From positions 1-37,704 of the forward strand of contig DASVDW010000101.1 of the NCBI GenBank assembly GCA_036380925.1: 37,704 nucleotides of DNA, in the 5' to 3' direction. The first letter of the stretch is position 1; each line of letters starts with the position of its first letter. The notes under the pieces were generated by a model that did no database searches, was not told where the DNA came from, and saw only the letters and a list, made by a program, of their open reading frames with translations. Positions 15,227 through 23,304 of the stretch are shown here, piece after piece. Made by a program: the position numbers and the translations under genes. The DNA is from JAICLV01 sp036380925. GTDB taxonomy: Bacteria > Actinomycetota > Actinomycetes > Acidothermales > Acidothermaceae.

Positions 15227-16489
15227 GTGGAGATCTCAAGCGGATCGCGTCTCGATCCTTACGTCGACCGGTACGCCGCGCGCACGCACGGCATGACGAC
15301 GTCCGAGATTCGAGCACTTTTCGCCGTGGCAAACCGGCCGGAGATCATCAGCATGGGCGGCGGCTCGCCGTTCGTGAGCGCGCTGCCGCTGGAGATCATC
15401 GCGGACATGACCGCCAAGCTCATCGCGGAGCAGGGGGCTCAGGCGCTGCAGTACATGGGCGGCCAAGGCGATCCCCGGCTGCGCGAGCTGATCTGCGGCG
15501 TGATGGCGCTTGAGGGCATCTCGGCCTCACCCGACGACGTCGTGGTCACGGTCGGGTCGCAGCAGGCCCTCGACGTCGTGTCGCGCATTTTCCTCGATCC
15601 AGGCGACGTCGTGCTCGCGGAGGCGCCGTCCTACGTCGGCGCGCTCGGCACCTTCACGCAATACCAGGCCGACGTTGTGCACGTGCCCATGGACGACGCC
15701 GGCCTGGTGCCCGAGGCGCTGCGGGAGGCGATCGCGGGCGTCGCCGCGGCCGGCCGGCGAGCGAAGTTCCTCTACACCGTGCCGAACTATCACAATCCGG
15801 CCGGCATCACCTTGGCCGAGGAACGGCGCGACGAGATCATCGCCATCTGCGCCGAGGCCGAGCTGCTGATCTTGGAGGACAACCCGTACGGGCTGCTCGG
15901 CTTCGACGGGCCGCCGCTGCCCGCACTTCGCGCGCGGGTCAGCGAGGGGGTGATCTATCTCGGGTCCTTCTCGAAGACGTTCGCCTCCGGGGTGCGCGTC
16001 GGCTGGGCGGTGGCGCCCCCGGGGGTCAAGGAGAAGGTGGTGATGGCCAGCGAGGCCACCACGCTGTGCCCCGTCGCGCTCTCCCAGCACGTGGTGGCCG
16101 AGTTTTTGGCCCACCACCCCTGGCAGGAGCAGGTGAAGGTCTACCGCGAGTTGTACCGCGCCCGCCGCGACGCCTGCCTCGACGCCCTTGAGGCCTCGTT
16201 TCCCGCCGGCTCCTCGTGGACGCGACCGGCGGGCGGCTTTTACGTCTGGGTCACGTTGCCGGAGGGTGTCGACGCGAAGGCGATGCTCCCCCGCGCGATC
16301 CAAGGCCGAGTCGCCTACGTTCCCGGAACCGGTTTCTACGCTGACGGCCAAGGCAGGCGGAATCTCCGGCTTTCATACAGCCTGCCCGATCCGTCGCGGG
16401 TTCGAGAGGGGGTCCGCCGGCTCGCCGCAGTGCTCGACGACGAGCTCGACATCGTGTCAACGTTCGGGGCGGGGGCTGTTGATGAGTGA
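15227..16489 (+). CDS. PLP-dependent aminotransferase (class I/II, LysN/MocR-aminotransferase-like)
   Basis: The 420-residue enzyme is a fold-type I aminotransferase. Visible motifs are the PLP-lysine in GSFSKTFASGVRVGW (K250), NYHNPAGI for cofactor and substrate contact, LEDNPYG (Asp that pairs with the pyridine nitrogen) and the C-terminal Arg in RNLRLSYSLP that binds a carboxylate. It resembles 2-aminoadipate/kynurenine-type aminotransferases. There is no N-terminal helix-turn-helix, so it is not a MocR regulator. GTG 15227 has a strong AGGAGGT 7 nt upstream. The stop overlaps the ddl start (ATG 16482) by 8 bp, so the two are in one operon. Which amino acid it uses is not visible; a role in supplying D-Ala precursors is speculation from context. 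Confidence 0.9.
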   Translation: MEISSGSRLDPYVDRYAARTHGMTTSEIRALFAVANRPEIISMGGGSPFVSALPLEIIADMTAKLIAEQGAQALQYMGGQGDPRLRELICGVMALEGISASPDDVVVTVGSQQALDVVSRIFLDPGDVVLAEAPSYVGALGTFTQYQADVVHVPMDDAGLVPEALREAIAGVAAAGRRAKFLYTVPNYHNPAGITLAEERRDEIIAICAEAELLILEDNPYGLLGFDGPPLPALRARVSEGVIYLGSFSKTFASGVRVGWAVAPPGVKEKVVMASEATTLCPVALSQHVVAEFLAHHPWQEQVKVYRELYRARRDACLDALEASFPAGSSWTRPAGGFYVWVTLPEGVDAKAMLPRAIQGRVAYVPGTGFYADGQGRRNLRLSYSLPDPSRVREGVRRLAAVLDDELDIVSTFGAGAVDE

Positions 16490-17456
16490 TCTGGGCCATG
16501 TGCTCGTGCTGGCCGGGGGCGTCTCGTTCGAGCGCGAGGTGTCGCTGGCCTCCGGGCGCCGGGTCGCCGAGGCGTTGCGCCACCTCGGGGTCGACGTCGA
16601 ACTGGTCGACGTCGACGCCCACCTGTTGCCGCGGTTGGTCAACGAGCCACCCGCCGCCGTTTTCATCGCCGTCCACGGCGTCGAAGGCGAGGACGGCGCG
16701 CTGCGCGACGCGCTCGACCTGTCCGGCGTGCCTTACGTCGGCGCCACCGGCGCGGCCGCCCGGCTGGCCTTCGACAAGGCGGTGGCAAAGGCGATCGTGG
16801 CGCGGGCAGGAATTCGAACACCGGCGTCGGTGGCGCTGCAACACGCGGCGTTTCGCGACCTGGGCGGCCCGGTGTTGCTCGACCGCGTGGTCGGCCGGCT
16901 CGGTCTGCCGCTGGTCGTCAAGCCGGTGCGCGGCGGCTCCGCGCTTGGGGTCAGCGTCGTCCGCGACGTCGGTGAGCTGCCGCAGGCGATGGTGGGCTGC
17001 TACTCCTACGACAGCGTCGCGCTCCTCGAGCGGCACGTCACCGGCACCGAGTTGGCGGTGAGCGTCGTCGACACCGGCGACGGCCCCGTCGCGCTGCCGG
17101 CCGTCGAGATATCGGCGGTGAGCGGCACGTTCGACTACGCGGCGCGTTACACCGCCGGGATGACCGAGTACCACACGCCGGCACGGCTCGACCCCGACGT
17201 CGCGACCGCGGTCGCCGGCATCGCGGTCACCGCGCACCGCGCGCTGGGGCTGCGCGACATGTCGCGCACCGACGTCATCGTCACCGCGGACGGCGTCGTG
17301 GAGTATCTCGAGACCAACGTGTCACCGGGCATGACGCCCACCAGCTTGCTGCCGCTCGCGGCCGCGGCCGCCGACATCGACCTCGGCACGCTGTGCCGAG
17401 ACCTGTTGCAGCGCGCGGCGGCTCGGGGCATGTCCGCGCCCGGAGCGCCCGCCTGA
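16482..17456 (+). CDS. ddl: D-alanine--D-alanine ligase (ATP-grasp)
   Basis: Ddl joins two D-alanines with ATP to make the dipeptide end of the peptidoglycan stem. The 324-residue product shows the N-terminal GGVSFEREVSLASG, AVHGVEGEDG (about 64-72), FDKAVAK, the ATP-grasp strand LVVKPVRGGSALGVSVV, DYAARYTAG, and the metal-binding end SRTDVIV with LETNVSPGMTPTSLLP. The Glu and Asn metal ligands are present. The common NTLPG is NVSPG here, so some specificity drift is possible. Length fits bacterial Ddl. ATG 16482 was chosen because it lies just before the aminotransferase stop and gives the correct N-terminus. The gene converges on parB with a 5-bp gap. Whether it is the housekeeping Ddl or a second copy cannot be told from this window. 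Confidence 0.88.
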   Translation: MSDLGHVLVLAGGVSFEREVSLASGRRVAEALRHLGVDVELVDVDAHLLPRLVNEPPAAVFIAVHGVEGEDGALRDALDLSGVPYVGATGAAARLAFDKAVAKAIVARAGIRTPASVALQHAAFRDLGGPVLLDRVVGRLGLPLVVKPVRGGSALGVSVVRDVGELPQAMVGCYSYDSVALLERHVTGTELAVSVVDTGDGPVALPAVEISAVSGTFDYAARYTAGMTEYHTPARLDPDVATAVAGIAVTAHRALGLRDMSRTDVIVTADGVVEYLETNVSPGMTPTSLLPLAAAAADIDLGTLCRDLLQRAAARGMSAPGAPA

Positions 17457-17461
17457 GCGGA

Positions 17462-18514
17462 TCAGCTGCCGGCGGCCGCGCGCGCCTGCGGTGACAACTC
17501 CGGCGCCATGGTGGCGACGATTCGCTCCAGGTCGTCGATCGAAGCGAACTCGATGGTGATTTTCCCTTTGCTGCGGCCGAGCTCGACCTTGACCCGGGTC
17601 TCGAACTGGTCAGACAAGCCCGCCGCCAGATCGTCGAGGGCGGGAGCACGCCGCCGCGCCGGTCGCGCCGTCCGCTTGCGCGGCGCGCCTTCCTCGCCCA
17701 CCGCGACGAGCTCCTCGACGGCGCGCACCGACAGGCCCTCAGCGACGATCCGCTGCGACAGGCGCTCCTGCGCGTCGGCGTCGGCCAGTCCGAGCAGCGC
17801 CCGCGCGTGGCCGGCGGACAGCACCCCGGCCGCCACCTTCCGTTGCACGGTCGCCGGCAAGTTGAGCAGCCGGATCGTGTTGGTGACCTGCGAGCGGGAG
17901 CGGCCGATCCGCTTGGCCAGCTCGTCATGGGTGGCGCCGAACTCCTCCAGCAGCTGGGCGTAGGCCGCGCCCTCCTCAAGCGGATTGAGCTGCTCGCGAT
18001 GCAGGTTCTCCAGCAATGCGTCGCGCAAGAGCGCCTCGTCGCCGGTGTCGCGCACGATCGCCGGGATCCGGTCGAGACCGGCCTGCTGGGCGGCCCGCAG
18101 GCGCCGCTCTCCCATCACCAGCTCGTACGCCGGCCCGTCCGGGGCGCCGGTCTCCCGCACGACCACCGGTTGCAGGAAGCCCACCTCACGCAACGAATGC
18201 GCGAGTTCGGCCAGCGCGACCTCGTCGAACACCTGGCGTGGCTGTTTGGGGTTCGGACGGATGTCGCTCACCGCCAACTCGGCGAATCGCGCGCCCGGCA
18301 CCGGCACCATGTCGCCGGCCGTCGTCGAGGCGGTTGTCGTCGAGGTAGGCGCCGTCGAGCCCGGCGGGCGGGCTGGCTCGGACGACGCGTCAGCGGCGCC
18401 GCGCTGGGCGGCCGCCGCTTGCTGCCCGACCGCAGGCGCGGGCGGCTGCTGCACCGGCGCCGTCGGGATCAGCGCCCCAAGTCCGCGACCGAGACCGCCA
18501 CGACGGGTGTTCAC
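17462..18514 (-). CDS. parB: chromosome-partitioning protein ParB
   Basis: ParB binds parS, loads as a CTP-dependent clamp, spreads, and moves origins apart with ParA. The 350-residue product starts NTRRGGLGRGLGALIP (ParA-interaction motif), then has a Pro/Ala/Thr-rich linker, the ParB/Srx CTP-binding domain with GERRLRAA and ENLHREQLNP, a helix-turn-helix (ELAKRIGRSRSQVTNTIRLL) and a C-terminal dimerisation region. GTG 18514 overlaps the parA stop as GTGA; the neighbouring GTG 18517, 6 nt after GGAGGG, is an equal alternative and would add one Val. It is encoded with parA next to oriC, as usual. Confidence 0.97.
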   Translation of the reverse strand: MNTRRGGLGRGLGALIPTAPVQQPPAPAVGQQAAAAQRGAADASSEPARPPGSTAPTSTTTASTTAGDMVPVPGARFAELAVSDIRPNPKQPRQVFDEVALAELAHSLREVGFLQPVVVRETGAPDGPAYELVMGERRLRAAQQAGLDRIPAIVRDTGDEALLRDALLENLHREQLNPLEEGAAYAQLLEEFGATHDELAKRIGRSRSQVTNTIRLLNLPATVQRKVAAGVLSAGHARALLGLADADAQERLSQRIVAEGLSVRAVEELVAVGEEGAPRKRTARPARRRAPALDDLAAGLSDQFETRVKVELGRSKGKITIEFASIDDLERIVATMAPELSPQARAAAGS

Positions 18515-19494
18515 CACGGGTTGCCCTCCTGTGCTCGTCCAGTCGCGTCGGCGCCGCGAGCGGCGATCTCCCTGGCCGCGTCCAGGTAGCACAGCGCGCC
18601 CGGCGACGCGGGGTCGTACGTCATCACGGTCTGGCCGTAGCTCGGCGCCTCTGAGACCCGCACGCTACGCGGGATCACCGTGCGCAGGACGGTGTCGCCG
18701 AAATGCGCGCGCACGTCGTCCGCGACCTGGGAGGCCAGTCGGGTGCGTGCGTCGTACATCGTCAGCAAGATGGTGGAGACATGCAGGCCGGGATTCAGAT
18801 GCGACTTCACCAGTTCGATGTTGCGAAGCAGCTGGCCAAGCCCCTCGAGCGCGTAGTACTCGCACTGGATGGGGATGAGCACCTCTTCGGCGGCGACGAG
18901 CGCGTTGACCGTCAGCAGACCGAGCGATGGCGGGCAATCGATGAGGACGTAGTCGACGCCGCCGTCAACCAACCCGGTGACGTCCGCAAGCGCGCGCTGC
19001 AGCCGCGACTCCCGCGCGACCAGCGACACCAACTCGATCTCCGCCCCGGCGAGGTCAATGGTGGCGGGAACGCACCACAGACCGGTGATCTCCGGCACCT
19101 GCACGGCGACGTCGCCAAGCGACTTGCCCTCGACCAGCAGGTCGTACACCGAAGGAATCTCCGCGTGGTGATCCACACCGAGCGCGGTCGAGGCGTTGCC
19201 TTGCGGGTCGAGGTCGACGACGAGGACCTGTAGGCCGTGCATCGCCATCGCGGCCGCGATGTTGACGGCCGACGTCGTCTTGCCGACGCCGCCTTTCTGG
19301 TTGGCCACCGTGATCAGCCGGCGGCGCCCCGGGCGGGGGAGCGCCTCGCCAAAGCGCCCCATCACCCGCACCGCAGTGGCCGCGGCGGTGGCGATAGGTG
19401 TGTCGTCGTCGGGTGTTTCACGTGAAACATCGACGCTCGCAGGCGCGCGGGGCGGTGTTTCACGTGAAACCTCGCCGCTCACCAACTCATCCAC
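18511..19494 (-). CDS. parA: chromosome-partitioning ATPase ParA (Soj)
   Basis: ParA is a Walker-type ATPase that binds DNA and drives ParB-parS complexes apart. The 327-residue product has the deviant Walker A K67-GGVGKTT, the switch DLDPQGNAS and Walker B VLIDCPPSLG. GTG 19494 was chosen: GGAGGG lies 6 nt upstream and all longer starts lack a ribosome site. The N-terminus holds two copies of VSRETP (residues 9-14 and 23-28); each is the translation of a parS site read on the minus strand, so this low-conservation extension appears shaped by DNA sequence rather than by protein function. The gene overlaps parB by 4 bp. Confidence 0.96.
   Translation of the reverse strand: MDELVSGEVSRETPPRAPASVDVSRETPDDDTPIATAAATAVRVMGRFGEALPRPGRRRLITVANQKGGVGKTTSAVNIAAAMAMHGLQVLVVDLDPQGNASTALGVDHHAEIPSVYDLLVEGKSLGDVAVQVPEITGLWCVPATIDLAGAEIELVSLVARESRLQRALADVTGLVDGGVDYVLIDCPPSLGLLTVNALVAAEEVLIPIQCEYYALEGLGQLLRNIELVKSHLNPGLHVSTILLTMYDARTRLASQVADDVRAHFGDTVLRTVIPRSVRVSEAPSYGQTVMTYDPASPGALCYLDAAREIAARGADATGRAQEGNPW
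19414..19429. promoter_or_regulatory. parS site 1 (perfect 16-bp consensus)
   Basis: TGTTTCACGTGAAACA is the exact conserved bacterial parS palindrome bound by ParB. It lies inside the parA coding sequence, about 4-5.5 kb from the oriC region. Confidence 0.96.
19456..19471. promoter_or_regulatory. parS site 2 (one mismatch)
   Basis: TGTTTCACGTGAAACC differs from consensus only at the last base. It starts 42 bp from the first site, 4 helical turns, and also lies inside the parA start region, only 23 bp from the parA GTG. ParB bound here could affect parA transcription or translation start. Confidence 0.9.
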
Positions 19495-19534
19495 GGCTCT
19501 CCCTCCGTCCTGCGAGCACGTCAGCCTAGACCAA

Positions 19535-20287
19535 TCACCGCGACCGACGAGAGGCGCTGCGAGAACCTCGTAGCGCGACCACCAGCGCGCCCGCGTCGGG
19601 CGGTGTGACGTCCACGACCTGCCCGGCCTCGGGCCAGCGCGCCACCTCGTCGACCGTGACACCCACCGGCGCGGCGGCAAGCGAGAGCGAGACCAGTCGA
19701 GCTTCCGTGACGCCAAGCCGGCGCAGCATTGGCCAGGCGGCCGACACCTCTTGCGCGGCACCCACACCCTTCAGCGCGAGCACCGCGCCGTCCGGTCTGG
19801 TCAACGGCAGCGCCCACCGGGCCAACTTCTCGATCGGCGCCACCGCGCGCGCCGTCACGACGTCCGCCAGTTCACCCTCGGTCAACGTCCGCGCCAAGTC
19901 CTCCGCGCGAGCCCGCCGCACCGCGACCTCCGCCAACCCGAGGTCGGCGACCACCTCGGTCAAGAACGCGCTGCGCCGCAGCATGCTCTCCACCAACACG
20001 ACGGTGAGGTCCGGCCGCGCGATGGCCAGGGGCACACCCGGCAGACCGGCGCCCGAGCCGATGTCGATGACGCTCGCGCCGGTCGGGATGAGGGCTTCGA
20101 CCACCGCGCAGTTCAACAGATGCCGATCCCAGAGCCGGTCGGTCTCCCGCGGCCCGACCAGACCGCGCTCCACCCCCGCACCCGCGAGCCAGGCCGCGAA
20201 TCGGGTCGCCAGCGGCAACCGCTCACCGAACACCGCCGCGGACGACGACGGTGGGGCCGGCGGCTCCGCCCACATGCCCGGCATCAT
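19535..20287 (-). CDS. rsmG: 16S rRNA m7G527 methyltransferase RsmG (GidB)
   Basis: RsmG methylates N7 of G527 in 16S rRNA; loss gives low-level streptomycin resistance in many bacteria. The 250-residue protein shows the family N-terminal region (FAAWLAGAGVERGLVGPRE, then DRLWDRHLLNCAVVEALIP), the SAM-binding motif SVIDIGSGAGLPGVPLAIA and the segment ADVVTARAVAPIEKLARWALP typical of GidB. Its C-terminus is a short Ser/Arg tail. Start is ATG 20287; ATG 20284 and 20275 are in frame and no ribosome site separates them. It lies 27 bp downstream of jag and 40 bp upstream of parA on the same strand. Confidence 0.95.
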   Translation of the reverse strand: MMPGMWAEPPAPPSSSAAVFGERLPLATRFAAWLAGAGVERGLVGPRETDRLWDRHLLNCAVVEALIPTGASVIDIGSGAGLPGVPLAIARPDLTVVLVESMLRRSAFLTEVVADLGLAEVAVRRARAEDLARTLTEGELADVVTARAVAPIEKLARWALPLTRPDGAVLALKGVGAAQEVSAAWPMLRRLGVTEARLVSLSLAAAPVGVTVDEVARWPEAGQVVDVTPPDAGALVVALRGSRSASRRSR

Positions 20288-20314
20288 GCGCGGATCAGCA
20301 ACGCCGCGACACCG

Positions 20315-21046
20315 TCACTCCTCGCCGACCTCGGCGACCTCGGCGGTGTCCGCCGCACCGGCGGTGTCGGCTGCGGTGTCGGCTGCACCGTCGACCATGC
20401 TGTCGGCCGCCGCGTCGGCTGAACTGTCGGCCGTGGCGGCGCCGTCGGGGTCGCGTCGCGTCGGCAGGACCACCACGTGGCGGTCGGGCTCAACGCCATC
20501 GGACTCGCTGCGCAGTCCCGCAGCGGCGACCGCGTCGTGCACGACCTTTCGCTCGAACGCGGACATCGCGGTCAGCGCCACCGGCTCACCGGTGGCAAGC
20601 GCCTTCTCCGCCGCCTGCGTGCCAATCTTGGCCAGCTCGGCGCGTCGACGCGCCCGATAACCGCCGATGTCCAGCATCAACCGACTGCGCACACCGGTCT
20701 CTCGAGCGACGGCCAGCCTGGTCAGCTCCTGCAAGGCGTCCAGCACCGCCCCGCCCGGACCCACCAGATGACGCAGTCGGTCACCGATCACTGCGACGAC
20801 GGCGCGGTCGCCGTCGACGTCCATGTCGATGTCGCCGTCGGCGTCAATGATGTCGAGCAATCCCTCGAGGTAATCCGCTGCGGCCTCGCCTTCGCGCTCG
20901 AGCAGATCAGCGCCGACCGCGGCGTCGTCCGCAGCGTCGTCCGCAGCGTCGTCCGCACCACCTTCGCCCGCGGTCTGCGCGGCCGCGGCGGGGCCGGCGT
21001 CGATCGGCTCGGCGGGCTGGATGGGGTCGTCGGTCGCGCTTGCCAC
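20315..21046 (-). CDS. khpB: KH/R3H RNA-binding protein KhpB (Jag)
   Basis: The 243-residue product has a short acidic N-terminus, a Jag-type KH-like domain (DGDIDMDVDGDRAVVAVIG, then LRHLVGPGGAVLDALQEL) and an R3H domain (TAMSAFERKVVHDAVAA with the R-x3-H pair, then VEPDRHVVVLP). The family binds RNA and acts near YidC and cell-wall growth in Gram-positives. Two low-complexity parts stand out: DDAADDAADDAA from a 12-bp tandem repeat near the N-terminus, and a long Ala/Asp-rich acidic C-terminal tail. GTG 21046 has GGAGG 7-8 nt upstream. It sits between yidC and rsmG as usual. Confidence 0.93.
   Translation of the reverse strand: MASATDDPIQPAEPIDAGPAAAAQTAGEGGADDAADDAADDAAVGADLLEREGEAAADYLEGLLDIIDADGDIDMDVDGDRAVVAVIGDRLRHLVGPGGAVLDALQELTRLAVARETGVRSRLMLDIGGYRARRRAELAKIGTQAAEKALATGEPVALTAMSAFERKVVHDAVAAAGLRSESDGVEPDRHVVVLPTRRDPDGAATADSSADAAADSMVDGAADTAADTAGAADTAEVAEVGEE
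20922..20957. repeat. three perfect 12-bp tandem repeats in khpB
   Basis: GCGTCGTCCGCA occurs at 20922, 20934 and 20946. On the coding strand it gives repeated Asp-Asp-Ala-Ala units. Copy-number changes would stay in frame, so it may vary between strains. Confidence 0.9.
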
Positions 21047-21125
21047 CGTGGGCCTCCCGTAGGTAACTCGATGTGAGAAAACTGCTCTAACCGCCAGCGC
21101 GGGCCGACGTTCGCCACGGCCAGGG

Positions 21126-22136
21126 CTATCGCGGGCTTCCCGGCCGCTGCGGCCGGCGACCGTCCCGCTTGCTCTTCGGCGGTCGGCTGGTCTGCTGGCG
21201 CCGGATCACCACCGGGGGTGGCGGAGGCGGCGGCTCCTTCTTGCCGCGCTTGCCGAGCCCACCGAGAACGCCGCCCGAGCCACCGCCGGCGCCAGAACCG
21301 GCGCCAGAACCGGCGGTCGCTTGCGCGCCGGCGGCGCCCGCGCCTTCCTGCACAATGGGCATCGCCTTGATGACGAAGTGCTGCTGACCGAGCGACCACA
21401 CGTTGCTCGTCACCCAGTAAATGAGCACGCCCATCTGGAAGTTCAAGCCGAACAAGGCGAACAGCGGGGGCAGCACGTAGAGCAGCATCTTTTGCTGCGA
21501 CGCCATCGGGTTGCCGGACTTCGCGTTGCGCGCCATCAGCTGCCGCTGAGTCAAGAACGTGGTGGACGCCATCACGATGATCGCGACCACCGTGATGACC
21601 TTGACCGTCGTCGCACTGGCCTCGAACAGGCTCGCCTTGTCAGCGGTGCGGAAGCCGAGCGCGAGGGGAACGCCGAAGACGTGCGCGTGGCCGGCGCTTT
21701 GCAGCAGGTCGACGGTCCAGCCGTACTCGGGCTTGAATCCCGCCGGGGGATGCGCGCTGCCGCCATGGTTGGAGATGTAGCGCAGCACGTGGAACAGCGC
21801 GTAGAACACCGGCGCCTGCAAGACCAGCGGCAAGCAGCCCATCAGCGGGTTGACGCCGTGCTCCTTGTACAGCGCCATCGTCTCCTGGCCGAGGCGCTCG
21901 CGATCGTTCTTGTGCTTGGTCTGCAGCTCTTTGATCTTCGGCGCGAGCTCCGACATCGCGCGCTGCGACTTGATCTGCTTGACGAACAGTGGGAACAGCA
22001 AGATCCGCACCAGGATCGTCAGGAAGAAGACGGACAGCCCCCAGGTGACACCGCTGCTGTCGCCGAACAGCGGCGCGAGCACGCTGTGCAGTGCCAACAC
22101 GACCCTGGTGACGATGTCGTACAGCCAGTTCAGCAC
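21126..22136 (-). CDS. yidC: membrane protein insertase YidC (Oxa1 family)
   Basis: YidC inserts and folds proteins in the cytoplasmic membrane, alone or with SecYEG. The 336-residue product lacks the large periplasmic domain of Gram-negative YidC and shows five likely membrane segments. Family stretches include ILVRILLFPLFVKQIKSQRA with the conserved Arg, LQTKHKNDRERLGQETMALY in the coiled-coil loop, GCLPLVLQAPVFYALFHVL and FGLNFQMGVLIYWVTSNVW. A charged, proline-rich C-terminal tail (PPPPPPP, then RPPKSKRDGRRPQRPG) follows, as expected for ribosome contact. GTG 22136 overlaps the yidD stop by 7 bp and has GGAG upstream. Confidence 0.96.
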   Translation of the reverse strand: MLNWLYDIVTRVVLALHSVLAPLFGDSSGVTWGLSVFFLTILVRILLFPLFVKQIKSQRAMSELAPKIKELQTKHKNDRERLGQETMALYKEHGVNPLMGCLPLVLQAPVFYALFHVLRYISNHGGSAHPPAGFKPEYGWTVDLLQSAGHAHVFGVPLALGFRTADKASLFEASATTVKVITVVAIIVMASTTFLTQRQLMARNAKSGNPMASQQKMLLYVLPPLFALFGLNFQMGVLIYWVTSNVWSLGQQHFVIKAMPIVQEGAGAAGAQATAGSGAGSGAGGGSGGVLGGLGKRGKKEPPPPPPPVVIRRQQTSRPPKSKRDGRRPQRPGSPR

Positions 22137-22453
22137 CTGGTCGCTCCTGCCACTTCTGCGTCAGCCCGGTGGTCCGATCGCGCGCCCGCGCGGTGGGACT
22201 CGCTCACCGGCGGAACGGGGTCGACGCCGCCCGGGTTCCACGGGTGGCAGCGGCCGATTCTCCGGACCCCCAGCAAGAGCCCGCGAAGGGCGCCGTGCCG
22301 GGCGATCGCGACCGCCGCGTACTCGCTGCAGCTCGGATAAAACCGGCAACGTGGGCCTAGCAACGGGCTGATGAACCGGCGATACCCGGCGATTGGGATC
22401 AATAGCGCACGAGCCGCGAAGCCGGGCGGTCGCTGCGTCGCCGGACCGCTCAT
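22130..22453 (-). CDS. yidD: membrane protein insertion efficiency factor YidD
   Basis: The 107-residue protein has the full YidD signature: IAGYRRFISPLLGPRCRFYP, then SCSEYAAVAIARHG, and RIGRCHPWNPGGVDPVP, including the conserved cysteines. YidD is a small amphipathic protein at the inner membrane face that helps YidC-dependent insertion. It is translationally linked to both neighbours: ATG 22453 forms ATGA with the rnpA stop, and its own stop overlaps the yidC GTG region by 7 bp. Confidence 0.95.
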   Translation of the reverse strand: MSGPATQRPPGFAARALLIPIAGYRRFISPLLGPRCRFYPSCSEYAAVAIARHGALRGLLLGVRRIGRCHPWNPGGVDPVPPVSESHRAGARSDHRADAEVAGATRC

Positions 22454-22842
22454 GACGCCGCCCGCAGCACTCGCGCCAGCGCGGAGTCGAGGTCGCGGGC
22501 CAGCTCGGCGGACGTCGCGTCGGCGGCGGACGGCAGCGCGCGCACGACCAGCCGGGCGCCGCTGGGGAGCGCTGCGAGACGACCCCGGACGACGTGCCGC
22601 AAGCGCCGCTTCACCCGATTGCGGGTCACCGCGTCACCGACGGCTCGCCCGACGACGAAACCCGCGCGCGCGGGCGCGCTCCCGTCGTCCAGGAGGTGAT
22701 CGCGGTGCGAGGCGTCGTCGGCGACGTCGTCGCGGGAGACGTCGAGATGCACGACGAGACGCGCGCGACCGGCGCGACGGCCATTCCGGATCGCCGCGGC
22801 GAAGTCCGAACGTCGCCGCAGCCGGGAAGGCGCGGGCAACAC
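22450..22842 (-). CDS. rnpA: ribonuclease P protein component
   Basis: RnpA is the protein subunit of RNase P, which removes 5' leaders of pre-tRNA. The 130-residue basic product shows LPAPSRLRRRSDFAAAIRNG at the start and the RNR motif region in GRAVGDAVTRNRVKRRLRHV, the RNA-contact signature. The loop between is longer and more acidic than usual (SRDDVADDASHRDHLLDDG). GTG 22842 or the adjacent GTG 22845 is the start; longer starts run back over the rpmH stop region without family match. It follows rpmH by about 20 bp and overlaps yidD by 4 bp. Confidence 0.94.
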   Translation of the reverse strand: MLPAPSRLRRRSDFAAAIRNGRRAGRARLVVHLDVSRDDVADDASHRDHLLDDGSAPARAGFVVGRAVGDAVTRNRVKRRLRHVVRGRLAALPSGARLVVRALPSAADATSAELARDLDSALARVLRAAS

Positions 22843-22861
22843 CACCGAATCCGAGATGTGG

Positions 22862-22999
22862 TCAGGCCGACAGCGCCTGGCGACCCTTGCGGCGACGCGC
22901 CGCCAGGATCGCTCGACCGGCACGGGTGCGCATGCGCAGCCGGAAGCCATGCGTCTTCGCGCGGCGGCGGTTGTTCGGCTGGAACGTGCGCTTGCTCAC
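22862..22999 (-). CDS. rpmH: 50S ribosomal protein L34
   Basis: The 45-residue product is almost entirely L34 consensus: SKRTFQPNNRRRAKTHGFRL, followed by RMRTRAGRAILAARRRKGR and a short LSA end. It is a basic protein of the large ribosomal subunit. GTG 22999 has GGAG 7 nt upstream. It heads the leftward operon rpmH-rnpA-yidD-yidC-khpB-rsmG that starts next to dnaA. Confidence 0.98.
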   Translation of the reverse strand: MSKRTFQPNNRRRAKTHGFRLRMRTRAGRAILAARRRKGRQALSA

Positions 23000-23193
23000 G
23001 GGAGGGCTCCAGGAAAGGTCGGGCTCGACGGGTTCGGCGGGCTACGGTGACGCAGCCAGGTGCGTCGGTGTCAGGTCATAAGGACCTACCACGGTACGTG
23101 TGGGACGCGGGCACGGTCAAACCGGCCCCTTCGGCTGGCCGGTCGCCCGCCGCGAACGCCCATCGGTCACAATTCAGCAGGTCAAGAGCAGCT

Positions 23194-23202
23194 TGTGGAG
23201 AA
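23194..23202 (-). promoter_or_regulatory. DnaA box (one mismatch) upstream of the dnaA promoter
   Basis: TGTGGAGAA on the + strand differs by one base from TGTGGACAA, the complement of the actinobacterial box TTGTCCACA. It lies 5 bp upstream of the proposed -35 element. Confidence 0.5.
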
Positions 23203-23206
23203 CGCC

Positions 23207-23236
23207 TTGAAGCGCGGGCCGTGCCGCTGTTAGCGT
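23207..23236 (+). promoter_or_regulatory. putative dnaA promoter
   Basis: TTGAAG (23207-23212) and TAGCGT (23231-23236) are separated by 18 nt and resemble housekeeping -35 and -10 elements. The leader to GTG 23342 would be about 100 nt and would include two DnaA boxes. Confidence 0.42.
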
Positions 23237-23304
23237 CCCACGGCCGGACGTTTGAAGGCTGACGTCACGCACGCGGCGACAATCGCCACGCTGCGTACAC
23301 AGGT

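Noticed and set aside
17457..17461. Intrinsic terminators between convergent pairs (murJ/deacetylase, methyltransferase/GNAT, ddl/parB)
   Set aside because: Gaps are 0-6 bp and no stem followed by a T-run is visible; termination there must use another mechanism or overlap.
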